Origin: Mucilaginibacter sp. KACC 22773
GTDB lineage: Bacteria > Bacteroidota > Bacteroidia > Sphingobacteriales > Sphingobacteriaceae
Direction of reading: 5' to 3'
Length of the DNA: 64,000 bases
Assembly (NCBI RefSeq): GCF_028736215.1
Contig: NZ_CP117883.1
Location: 4,216,001-4,280,000 of the forward strand
The notes under the pieces are model-generated. The model worked only from the letters and a program-made list of their open reading frames with translations, was not told where the DNA came from and did not search any database. Made by a program: the position numbers and the translations under genes. This document shows positions 46,559 to 55,180 of the stretch, in pieces. Positions within the stretch are counted from its first letter, which is position 1; every line of letters begins with the position of its first letter.

Positions 46559-47399
46559 ACTTTTTTTGAGCCATGATTAACTCTTTCAATTTTTCGTTGC
46601 CATTAATAGCTTTTAATCCTTCTTCGTAGCCTATCATATAAATTTCGTCCATCGCATCAGTGTCAAAAATACCGTAGCCACCTAAATTATGTGGTTCAAT
46701 AACTATATCGCACAGCATTTTCCGCGCACTGAGGCTTGAATTGATGGTTATCATAGCGGCCCTATCAACCAGGTTGCCAAATGACTTAATGCTGCTAACC
46801 ACCGGTAAATGATTACAGGACGAGCCAATGATCAGGTCGCAATTGCCCACTAATGGCTCAACCGGAAAGTTATTGAGTATCCCTCCATCTACATACATAT
46901 GGTTGTTAATTGTAATAGGCGCAAAAATACCTGGCAGGCAGCACGACGCCAAAATTGCCGTATCCAGCTCGCCATCGGTAAAATAAACCAATTTTGCTTC
47001 ACCCAGATCGACGGCCGAGATTGTAACATGGGTTTTGAGATTTTGAAAAGAGTTATGCGGAATAAATTTAGATATCAAAAAACGGGCCTTTAAAATCGAA
47101 ATTAAACCATGACTGCCAAAAGCAGGGCGCAGCAATTTAAGCAGGCTATTTTCTTTTAACATGCGTAATATTTCTTGCGGGGCATATCCGTCGGCAAAAA
47201 AAGCTGCGGCTATTGCCCCGGCGCTTGTGCCGGATATATGCGAGAATTTAATGCCTTGATCGGTAAGCGCTTGTAACACCCCTAAGTGAGACACACCTCT
47301 TACGCCGCCACCTGAAAGTGCCAATCCAATTTTTTTTTCCTTATATTGATCGATACGTGGATCCATTATTATTTTTTTATGTGCCTTCATCAGTGCCAA
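46557..47399 (-). CDS. Patatin-like phospholipase
   Basis: 280 residues. Oxyanion loop ALSGGGVRGVSHLG, nucleophile in GTSAG (Ser59), and catalytic dyad Asp in MYVDGGILNNFPV (D171). This is a cytoplasmic acyl-ester hydrolase of the RssA-like bacterial type, without signal peptide or membrane segment. An internal ATG at 47366 is an alternative start. Substrate unknown; it may act on membrane phospholipids. It is convergent with the GDSL lipoprotein gene. Confidence 0.92.
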   Translation of the reverse strand: MALMKAHKKIIMDPRIDQYKEKKIGLALSGGGVRGVSHLGVLQALTDQGIKFSHISGTSAGAIAAAFFADGYAPQEILRMLKENSLLKLLRPAFGSHGLISILKARFLISKFIPHNSFQNLKTHVTISAVDLGEAKLVYFTDGELDTAILASCCLPGIFAPITINNHMYVDGGILNNFPVEPLVGNCDLIIGSSCNHLPVVSSIKSFGNLVDRAAMITINSSLSARKMLCDIVIEPHNLGGYGIFDTDAMDEIYMIGYEEGLKAINGNEKLKELIMAQKK

Positions 47400-47582
47400 A
47401 GGTATCTGAGGGCCCCAATTCGCATTTTACTTTAATTCAAATAAGGTTAAAAAATTCGTCAAATCATATTTTAATATGTTTTAAACTGACCGGCAAAATA
47501 CGATGCACGATAACAAAACCGTCTAAAACGGAATTTTAACATATTAAGGATTATGTAGCTTTGGGAAAAATGTTATCATCGG

Positions 47583-47915
47583 TTAGCGCCTGGGCCGTTT
47601 AGCCCGTTGAGTTTTTGAACCCTGATCGGGTTTCCTGGAAAACGGCCTTGCGGGTTCTTGTTTTTGTGACGTTTCGTTCCCGGTGAGTCTTACACTTATC
47701 GTCCGGCCGTCAATAACGATACCGTCCAGCGCTTCAATTGCTCTTTTTGCACCAGCGGGATCAAGCACTGTTACAAATCCAAAACATCTACTTTCATTCG
47801 TATCCTGGTCACGGACAATTGTGAGCGTTCCTACAGTGCAATAAGTTGTAAAGAGTTCTAATAAGCTGATCTCGTCCATTTCGCGTGAAAAGCCTACCAC
47901 AAATAATTTAGCCAT
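47583..47915 (-). CDS. RRM-type RNA-binding protein
   Basis: About 110 residues from the ATG at 47915 (MAKLFVVGFS); a frame reaching back to 47963 adds residues that do not fit. RNP2 is LFVVGF and RNP1 is RCFGFVTV, with the beta-alpha-beta-beta-alpha-beta spacing of an RRM. The C-terminal tail of about 30 residues is basic and unstructured (ending AKRPRR). In Bacteroidota and cyanobacteria such proteins bind mRNA and may help in translation or cold response. A single gene. Confidence 0.92.
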   Translation of the reverse strand: MAKLFVVGFSREMDEISLLELFTTYCTVGTLTIVRDQDTNESRCFGFVTVLDPAGAKRAIEALDGIVIDGRTISVRLTGNETSQKQEPARPFSRKPDQGSKTQRAKRPRR

Positions 47916-48135
47916 AGGGTTAAAGATAATCGATAAAATGTTAAAGTAGCGCGGCTTTTGCATATTTATTTAGGAGGTTACTGTTACCCCCCATGTAGCA
48001 CCACCTGGCCGTTCCGGCTTAGGAAATTTGGCTAAGCCACACAAAACAAATTAAAAATAATTATAACTATTCTTCAACTAAACACATAGCTTTATCTTTT
48101 GAATAACCTGCTTATTTCAAATCATTTATAAACCT

Positions 48136-50811
48136 ATGTTAAAAGTTTCCTTCAGTTTTTTATTTATTTTTGCTTTTTTAGCTATGTCCGGCTATTTAAC
48201 CGGTACCATTTTTCAACAAGAACAAGGGCGGCCTAAGCCCGCGTTGCCTTATCAAAAAACGGCTGCCGGTGGCCCGCAACCGGATTCTTTACATTGGCCG
48301 GCCGGTTTAACCGTGAACACATTTGCTGGGCCCGACCTTACGCCAAGTCCTGCCTGTATCGCGACGGCGCCTACCGGCGAGGTATTTGTTGGTATAGATA
48401 TGATTGGCTCATTAGGCAAAACCCCCGGCAAAGGAAAAATTTTGAGGCTGGTTGATAGCGATAACGACGGCAAGCCGGATAAGCATACCGATTTTGCCGA
48501 AGTGGACGATCCGCGGGGAATACTGGTAATGGGCGACCAGGTTTTTGTGATGCATACCGTTTTTAGTAAAGAAACAGGTAAAGCAACCGGGATGAACCTG
48601 GAAGTTTTTGAAGATAAAGACCGGGATGGGATTGCCGATGGGCCACCCAAACCGCTTATTGAGCATATAAGCAATGCGCACATGCTGGCCGAACGGGGCA
48701 CAGACCATGCCACCAACGGTATCCGGATGGGCATTGACGGATGGATTTATATTGCTGTAGGCGACTTTGGCTTTCATGACGCCATTGACCGCAGCGGCAA
48801 AAAACTGACAATGCTGGGTGGTGGTATTGTACGGGTACGGCCAGATGGAACCGAGATGGAAATTTATACCCACGGAACCCGTAACATTTATGATGTAGCC
48901 ATTGACCCTTATATGAATATTTTTACAAGGGATAATACCAATGATGGCGGCGGGTGGAACATCCGCTTTTCTCACCATATTCAATCGGCTGAGTATGGCT
49001 ACCCCGTATTGTTTCAGCATTTTACCGACGAGATATTGCCTGCCCTGGTTGATTTGGGTGGAGGATCGGGCACCGGTTCTTTATTTATGGACGAACCAAC
49101 CTGGCCTGAAAAATACAATCATGTGCCCATGACAGCCGACTGGGGACGAAGTGAATTGTATATCAACCGGTTAACAGCCGATGGCGCCAGTTTTCAGCAA
49201 AAAGAAGAGGAATTTATATCGTTGCCACAAATTACAGACCTGGATGTAGATGGTTCGGGGCGGCTCTATCTTTCGGCTTGGGATGGTGCAGGTTACTCGG
49301 GCGATCCGGCCAAAGGTTACGTGGTAAGGGCGATACCCAATAATTGGAGCTACAAAGCTTTTCCCGACCTTAAAGCTGCTTCAACAAGCGAGTTGGCCGC
49401 TTACCTGAAATCGGCAAGTGCGGTTACAAGGCTAAATGCCTCCCAGGAATTAATTACCCGGCCTGCTGACGAGGCCGGGAAGCTCTCGCTGGCTATTGCT
49501 ACTGATGCTACCCTGCCATTATATGCCCGTGTAGCAGGTTTGTTCACGTATGCCCAGGCAACCCGTGAAAAAGGGGTGCCAGCATTGGTACAATTATCGG
49601 GCGATAGCGGATTAAAGGAATTTGCCTTAAGGGCAATGGCCGACAGGAAACGGAGCATAAAACAGATACCTTTGGAGCCCTTTTTAGCCGGCCTGAAAGA
49701 TCCTTCTGAACGCGTAAGGGCAGCGGCTATTGTAGGATTGGGCCGACTTGACAACCTGGTAGCAGCACAGCCATTGTTAGCTACGCCTGTTCCTGCAAGT
49801 TTTGTGGCACCCGGCAAGAATGAGGAAGGCCCACATGCCAAACCTAATTCTGCAATTATTCCGGCGCATTTAGCGGTAAGGGCGCTTGTTAATTTAAACG
49901 CGGTTGATGATTGTGTTAAGGCTGTTGGTAGCGCACATGCCACCCTGGCGCTATGGGCTTTAAGGTATATGTATGATACCAAAGCGGTAGATGGTTTAAT
50001 AGCGTCGTACTCAACAGTTAAGGATGAAAAAACAAAAAAGCAAATACTGGTAACCCTGTCACGCCTGTACAAAAAAGAAGCTGATTATGATGCTTCCTGG
50101 TGGTGGGGCACAAGACCAGATTCGCACGGACCAATTTATAAGGGTGTAAGCTGGGATGGCTCAACCCGGATCGAGCGGTTTTTAAAAACTGAATGGACAA
50201 AATCGAGCCCGAAAGGAAAACAGTTTTTTGCAGATTTAAACGCCCGCCATCAAATGGGGATTGCGGCGTTTGGCGGCGAAGAAAAAAGTGTAGCAACCAA
50301 AGAAGTAAAGGTAGACCTTGCAAAAATCGTTAACAAGAAAGGTCAGATTGGGAAATCCTCTATCGAGGATATTATGCTGATGCTTGCCAAAATAAAGGGC
50401 GACCCTTTTAAGGGAAAGGTTCTTTTTGCCCGCCAGGGCTGTATAGCATGCCACAGTTTAACCAGGGCCGAAAAACCGAAGGGTCCGTTCATGGGGCAGA
50501 TAGGCTCTATCATGACACGGCAACAAATTGCAGAATCGGTTCTTAAACCGAATGCATCCATCTCACAGGGTTTTGCTACAGTCATGATATCTGCAAAAGG
50601 AAACAAAAGCTATATGGGTTTCATTACCGAAGAATCGGCCCGGAAAATCGTGATGAGGAATATTGCTGGTGAAGTTTTTACCATTAACACTGCCGACATT
50701 TTGAGCCGAAAAGAATTGAAAACATCCATGATGCCAACCGGTTTGGCCAATGCTTTATCTTATGATGAGTTTGCATCCCTCGTCACTTTTCTTTCACAAC
50801 AAAAAAACTAA
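48136..50811 (+). CDS. Beta-propeller / HEAT-like / cytochrome c protein (PVC-type heme-binding type)
   Basis: 891 residues with an N-terminal hydrophobic anchor or signal peptide (about 1-27). Domains: a six-bladed soluble-dehydrogenase-like propeller (about 50-400, with NGIRMGIDGWIYIAVGDFG and HGTRNIYDVAIDPYMNIF), a helical HEAT-like region (about 410-660), and a C-terminal cytochrome c domain with CIACH (769-773) and MMP (about 866-868) as the likely Met ligand. This architecture is frequent in Bacteroidota and Planctomycetes and is thought to oxidise sugars or alcohols; the substrate is not known. It is a single gene with its own terminator. Confidence 0.88.
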   Translation: MLKVSFSFLFIFAFLAMSGYLTGTIFQQEQGRPKPALPYQKTAAGGPQPDSLHWPAGLTVNTFAGPDLTPSPACIATAPTGEVFVGIDMIGSLGKTPGKGKILRLVDSDNDGKPDKHTDFAEVDDPRGILVMGDQVFVMHTVFSKETGKATGMNLEVFEDKDRDGIADGPPKPLIEHISNAHMLAERGTDHATNGIRMGIDGWIYIAVGDFGFHDAIDRSGKKLTMLGGGIVRVRPDGTEMEIYTHGTRNIYDVAIDPYMNIFTRDNTNDGGGWNIRFSHHIQSAEYGYPVLFQHFTDEILPALVDLGGGSGTGSLFMDEPTWPEKYNHVPMTADWGRSELYINRLTADGASFQQKEEEFISLPQITDLDVDGSGRLYLSAWDGAGYSGDPAKGYVVRAIPNNWSYKAFPDLKAASTSELAAYLKSASAVTRLNASQELITRPADEAGKLSLAIATDATLPLYARVAGLFTYAQATREKGVPALVQLSGDSGLKEFALRAMADRKRSIKQIPLEPFLAGLKDPSERVRAAAIVGLGRLDNLVAAQPLLATPVPASFVAPGKNEEGPHAKPNSAIIPAHLAVRALVNLNAVDDCVKAVGSAHATLALWALRYMYDTKAVDGLIASYSTVKDEKTKKQILVTLSRLYKKEADYDASWWWGTRPDSHGPIYKGVSWDGSTRIERFLKTEWTKSSPKGKQFFADLNARHQMGIAAFGGEEKSVATKEVKVDLAKIVNKKGQIGKSSIEDIMLMLAKIKGDPFKGKVLFARQGCIACHSLTRAEKPKGPFMGQIGSIMTRQQIAESVLKPNASISQGFATVMISAKGNKSYMGFITEESARKIVMRNIAGEVFTINTADILSRKELKTSMMPTGLANALSYDEFASLVTFLSQQKN

Positions 50812-51166
50812 GCCTGTTGCCAACACGTGCCGGGCTGATTGTTTGGCATGTGATTGGTGTTATTACAACCCTTTTAACGCAAAAAAGCCGCTCATGTTTA
50901 TGAGCGGCTTTCGGGTGGACCATAGTAGAAATTTCAACCAGGTTTACGTATGGTTATCACGTTATGTTAGGGACAAACAAAATTAAATGTCACATTAAAT
51001 AAAAACAATAATCATAAAATTGCTCATCAGTACTGCTTAAGAGGCCCCTAAATTTGATTTAGATTTATGTATCGTGTAAGACATCATTGCCGTTAACTTC
51101 GGTCGACGGAATAACGATTAAGAACGGAAATATTTGGATGGTACGGTGTATCATTCAGCACCAAAC
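50812..51166. other. Intergenic region after the cytochrome gene
   Basis: It holds the terminator at 50884-50911 and otherwise no gene or clear repeat. Confidence 0.5.
50884..50911 (+). terminator. Rho-independent terminator
   Basis: A perfect 12-base stem AAAGCCGCTCAT/ATGAGCGGCTTT with a 4-base loop GTTT, 72 bases after the stop of the cytochrome gene. Confidence 0.85.
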
Positions 51167-52126
51167 TCATCTTAACACACCGGCAGAAGCATTAACCGCC
51201 CGGGCGTTAGCCATAATGAAATTGCTACCGGAAACCAGGATACCTGCTTCAATTTGTTTGTTAACGTAATTTGAAAACCTGAAAGCCCCTTTTAAATTTA
51301 AATGGCCGGGATCGGCAAATTCATCATCCCGTAACGGAAAATTATTAAAATCGATAAGTTTAACGTCGCTAAAATATCTATTTTTAATATCCAGATAAAT
51401 TTTTTCATTGTGCCGGTATTCGTAATATTTGTATTGTGGGCTCCTAACCAAAAACAATTTTTTCTTTCGTTGTTTACAATAATCAATAATTTTCCTCAGG
51501 TATATCAGGTTAATATATGACAACCTTGATTTCAAAAAGCGGGCTTTATCTAATTCATGGGTCAAGCTATCGCCCTTGCTTAATGTTTGGGACCGATCCA
51601 ATTTCAAATACCCTCCCATCCTATCTGCAAAATTATAGTTAAAAGTTATTGCGTTGAACAAGTTTTGCCTTGCGGATATGGATATACAATTGAAAAAAAC
51701 TCCACGATCATGTTTAAATAAAACTTTGATATCTGAGGCATCCATAAATGATGAGTATAACGGGAACATATTAGACATGTATTTATAATCCCAGGTCCAG
51801 CCGTTCATTTTTTCATCAATCTGATTGTTTGAAAACTCAATCAATACCGTTTCAATTTGGGGATTTTGAGTTATTACTTTTTTAACTTTTTGATAGGTAT
51901 AAAAATAGGGCTCTGCCGAGTGCGACAGGTTTTTTAAACCGGTTATCAAAGAATCATTAAAAGCGCATTCGGGATGCGAATGGCCAAACAATACAATTTT
52001 ATTTTTTTTATTAATCTTAAAATCCGAAAATCTATCGACCAGGCAGGCTGGTATAGCAACTATACCACATAACAGCGTTAAACTGGTAAAAATAAAAAGC
52101 AAAGTATTTTTCAGAAAAAGCTTCAT
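51167..52126 (-). CDS. SGNH-like partner of MBOAT acyltransferase
   Basis: 319 residues with an N-terminal membrane or signal segment (about 5-28). IVLFGHSHPECAFND (Ser50 as possible nucleophile) and FADPGHLNLKGA (D272, H275) resemble the SGNH-like fold of AlgX/DltD-type and DUF1574-type proteins that work with MBOAT proteins in O-acetylation of exopolysaccharides. It follows the MBOAT gene by 3 bases, so coupled translation is likely. A periplasmic position is expected. Exact family not certain. Confidence 0.75.
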   Translation of the reverse strand: MKLFLKNTLLFIFTSLTLLCGIVAIPACLVDRFSDFKINKKNKIVLFGHSHPECAFNDSLITGLKNLSHSAEPYFYTYQKVKKVITQNPQIETVLIEFSNNQIDEKMNGWTWDYKYMSNMFPLYSSFMDASDIKVLFKHDRGVFFNCISISARQNLFNAITFNYNFADRMGGYLKLDRSQTLSKGDSLTHELDKARFLKSRLSYINLIYLRKIIDYCKQRKKKLFLVRSPQYKYYEYRHNEKIYLDIKNRYFSDVKLIDFNNFPLRDDEFADPGHLNLKGAFRFSNYVNKQIEAGILVSGSNFIMANARAVNASAGVLR

Positions 52127-52129
52127 TGC

Positions 52130-53581
52130 TTAAAATTGAAAGTAAATAAATTGTTGTTCTTTGCCGGTAAAAAGGAAAATCAAAAAGACTAAAAGGTAGT
52201 AAAAAGCCATCCTGTAGGAGCGTTTTTGCAATTTAGGCAATGCCGAAATTGCGTAGGGGTTTTCGCGGCCGAGCCATTCAACTACCAGGAACAGTATTAC
52301 CAGCAAAATGGTTTCAAATAACTGGCTTCGGTTAACATCAAGATTGAAGCCCGAAAACAGAGAGGCAGAAAATATTTTTGAAATATAGCTTAGTGCATGT
52401 GTTACGCTATTTGCTCTAAAAAATATCCAGGCAAATACCACCATCATGAAAGTTAAAACGATATGAGCTAACTCTGCAACGGTGGGTAAAAGTTTACCTT
52501 TGGCCACAATTTCCAGGTTATTTCTGTTTGTTTTTAAGATGATTGAGGGCATTATGAATAAAGCATTTAAAAAGCCCCAAACAATAAATGTCCAATTGGC
52601 GCCGTGCCAAAAACCACTTATTAAAAAAATGATAAAGGTATTCCTTATTTTCATCCAGGTGCCTCCCTTACTACCGCCCAAAGGCACGTACAAATAATCG
52701 CGAAACCAGGTTGACAGTGAGATATGCCATCTTCTCCAAAACTCCGCTACGTCTCTTGAAAAATACGGGAAGGCAAAATTCCTTAGCAGTTCAATCCCTA
52801 ACAATCTTGCTACGCCGAGTGCTATATCTGAGTAACCGGAGAAATCGCAATAAATTTGGAATGAAAAAAACAAAGCGCCCAATACCAAGGTACTACCGGT
52901 ATAAGCGGAGGAATTTGCAAAAATCATATTTGCATACTCTGCGCACTGATCTGCTATAACTATTTTTTTAAATAAACCCCATAATATCTGGCGTAAGCCA
53001 TCCGCCGCTTTGTAATAATCAAATGAACGTTTTGTTTTTATTTGCGGCAGCAAATGTGTTGCCCTTTCAATGGGCCCGGCCACCAACAGCGGAAAGAAAC
53101 TGACGAATAGCGAATAGTCAACAAAGTTTCTTTCGGCCTGTATCCTATTTTTATAAATATCTATTACATAGGATAAACCATGGAAGGTATAAAAAGAGAT
53201 ACCAACCGGTAAAATTACCTTTAAAGTCCAGGGGCTTACGTGCAAGCCAATGTTTGCAGAGAACTGTGCAAATGACGAAGCAAAAAAATTATAGTATTTA
53301 AAAACACACAGAAAACCCAGGTTTATTATTACACTAAGCCAAAACCACATTTTTTTTCGTCTATTACCATCAGAACCCGCCATTTTAAGCCCGGTAAAAT
53401 AGTCTAACAAGGTTGAAAAGATTAATAGGAAGAGAAAACGCCAATCCCAGCAGGCATAAAAAAAGTAACTGGCAAAAAGCAGTAACAAGTTTTGCGTTCT
53501 TAAGCTTTTGTTAAATAATAACCAATAGAGGCCAAATACAACGGGTAAAAAAATTGCAAAGCCAATGGAGTTAAAAAGCAT
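52130..53581 (-). CDS. MBOAT-family O-acyltransferase (AlgI-like)
   Basis: 483 residues with about 11 membrane helices. MBOAT hallmarks: YCDFSGYSDIALGVARLLG, RRWHISLSTWFRDYLYVPLGG (H286) and SGFWHGANWTFIVWG (H326, the conserved His). It passes an acetyl group across the inner membrane for O-acetylation of a polysaccharide, probably with the downstream SGNH protein. The exopolysaccharide genes at 56.8-63.3 kb are on the same strand but separated by the regulators. Confidence 0.93.
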   Translation of the reverse strand: MLFNSIGFAIFLPVVFGLYWLLFNKSLRTQNLLLLFASYFFYACWDWRFLFLLIFSTLLDYFTGLKMAGSDGNRRKKMWFWLSVIINLGFLCVFKYYNFFASSFAQFSANIGLHVSPWTLKVILPVGISFYTFHGLSYVIDIYKNRIQAERNFVDYSLFVSFFPLLVAGPIERATHLLPQIKTKRSFDYYKAADGLRQILWGLFKKIVIADQCAEYANMIFANSSAYTGSTLVLGALFFSFQIYCDFSGYSDIALGVARLLGIELLRNFAFPYFSRDVAEFWRRWHISLSTWFRDYLYVPLGGSKGGTWMKIRNTFIIFLISGFWHGANWTFIVWGFLNALFIMPSIILKTNRNNLEIVAKGKLLPTVAELAHIVLTFMMVVFAWIFFRANSVTHALSYISKIFSASLFSGFNLDVNRSQLFETILLVILFLVVEWLGRENPYAISALPKLQKRSYRMAFYYLLVFLIFLFTGKEQQFIYFQF

Positions 53582-53991
53582 AAAACAAGAATTGATATTT
53601 TAAATGATAAGGAATTGTAAAACTCAATTAAACGTGTGCTCAAGATTGAAAAGCAGGTTTAACAAGCCCCTGAATTTTTGATTGAGGCTTTGGCTTAAGT
53701 AGTTAAAGTAACCGGCAATATTAAATTACTCCAGATGAAAAATTCAATTGGATAGCGACAATACCATGTATTGCTATTGCTGATTTGCCGGTTTACTAAT
53801 TGCTTGGTTTTTATTGCATTTGGCCTTCTTAACGCTTAAATCCCTAAACGCATCCTTTTTGTTCGTAAACAACATCACGAACAAAAATTCAATAAAGCTG
53901 CACATACTTAATAGTTTTTAAGTATGTGCCCAAAAATGCTTCTTTTATTAAAGAGTAGTTTTTTATTTATAATAACGAGCTGATTGAATAT
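53582..53991. other. Intergenic region between the HTH gene and the MBOAT gene
   Basis: A hairpin at 53900-53929 is the only structure. A 14-base palindrome, ATTGAATATTCAAT (53983-53996), overlaps the stop of the HTH gene. No gene seen. Confidence 0.45.
53900..53929 (-). terminator. Hairpin after the HTH regulator gene
   Basis: A perfect 11-base stem GCACATACTTA/TAAGTATGTGC with an 8-base loop, 62 bases after the stop of the HTH gene. The T-run on the minus strand is weak. Confidence 0.5.
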
Positions 53992-54429
53992 TCAATTTTT
54001 ACCTTCGTGGCTCAACACCTCGTTAAATTTTTCAAGCAGCTTAATATATTTATCCATCCAATAGTAGGTGGCGTCACGTGGTTGCTCTTTACCTACCAGG
54101 CGCTCAAAACCACTATCTGCATTTACAGAATTGATTTTCCTGGCAAAGGCATCTGGAAACTCCTTTGAAAAATCGTGGTCTATCACAAAACCAATCTGGC
54201 AGATAACATCCAAACTCAATTTTTTTGTTTCAAACCAATTATATAATGTACGACGACTAACATTTAGTTTGCGCGCAATTTCACTAATTCCCATATGATC
54301 TCTCCTCACAATACGTTCAACTATTTGTCCATAGTGCAAATCATTGCACACCGTTGCCTCGATTGTGGTGCCACCATTATCGAAATAGTCATTTACCGAG
54401 TAATCTTTAGTGCTGATCATAAAATACAT
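53992..54429 (-). CDS. Small helix-turn-helix regulator
   Basis: 145 residues. The HTH lies at about 46-72: MGISEIARKLNVSRRTLYNWFETKKL, followed by SLDVICQIGFVIDHDFSKEFP, as seen in Bacteroidota regulators of the XRE/homeodomain-like kind. The C-terminal part is helical (YWMDKYIKLLEKFNEVL) and may dimerise. No ligand domain. The second ATG (residue 4) is an alternative start. Located between the acetylation pair and the PAS regulator; targets unknown. Confidence 0.82.
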   Translation of the reverse strand: MYFMISTKDYSVNDYFDNGGTTIEATVCNDLHYGQIVERIVRRDHMGISEIARKLNVSRRTLYNWFETKKLSLDVICQIGFVIDHDFSKEFPDAFARKINSVNADSGFERLVGKEQPRDATYYWMDKYIKLLEKFNEVLSHEGKN

Positions 54430-54735
54430 CGTTTAGGTGAAAATTATATTATAAGAATTTTGTACATCAAATAAAATTTGTTGAACATGAATAACAGCAC
54501 CAGGGGCGAGTGCTAATTGATTTTTTTAATAATAATTTAGGCGTTCAATTGAAAATATTGGTCGGTCTTTACAATTGATTTTTTTATTAAATTTAGAGAC
54601 ATTAGAACAATAAACCAACCTTTTAAAGTCCAATTAATAACTACAAAAGGTCTGAAAAAGAGATATTTAACTTTAAATTACAGCCAATTACGTAAAATTT
54701 CATAATAAGCAAATATCGTTATTCCGTAGCTGAAA
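54430..54735. other. AT-rich intergenic region
   Basis: About 306 bases, nothing distinct seen. Confidence 0.4.
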
Positions 54736-55122
54736 TCATTCAATTTTTATGCCAAATCCGGAGAAACGGGTTGTTATAAAACTTATTAAATCACGATCAT
54801 TGCCGGCCTGGAAGGTGCAGTTTTTTACATTAATTATTTTAAAATAATGCTCAGCATCACCTGATTTTGCCGTAAATTGAATAAATGGAATTTTGTTTGT
54901 GTACAAATAGCTAAACATTGTTTTGTAAACATCAAACCCATTCATACCTGGCATAATAATTTCGCATATAACCAAATCAGGCAAATACTCTTCCAGGTAA
55001 CCAATCGCACTAAAACCGTCACTGGCCTCTAAAATTGTATATCCTTCAACCGAAAGAAGATCAGCGATATTTTTTCTGGTCACATCATTATCCTCAATGA
55101 GCAAAATATTGTTCATAAACAA
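54736..55122 (-). CDS. Degenerate response-regulator receiver protein (phospho-acceptor Asp replaced)
   Basis: 128 residues, a stand-alone receiver domain. The acidic pocket LLIEDND is present and the overall pattern is CheY-like (PDLVICEIIMPGMNGFDVY, FTAKSGDAEHYF), but the phospho-acceptor Asp is Glu (E54, codon GAA), and the usual Lys near the C-terminus (the K of the KP pair) is replaced in the segment NCTFQAGNDRDL. So it cannot be phosphorylated in the normal way and may be constitutively active or act as a binding partner. It lies 58 bases downstream of the PAS-AraC gene, likely in one operon. Confidence 0.88.
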   Translation of the reverse strand: MFMNNILLIEDNDVTRKNIADLLSVEGYTILEASDGFSAIGYLEEYLPDLVICEIIMPGMNGFDVYKTMFSYLYTNKIPFIQFTAKSGDAEHYFKIINVKNCTFQAGNDRDLISFITTRFSGFGIKIE

Positions 55123-55180
55123 CCTGGTTTTGATAATAAAAAAATGTTATGCCAGCTTTGGGGAAATTGGCGGCATTATT

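Noticed and set aside
48252..50606. Long antisense frames (up to 223 codons) under the cytochrome gene
   Set aside because: They are mirror frames of a high-quality coding sequence with intact motifs on the plus strand.
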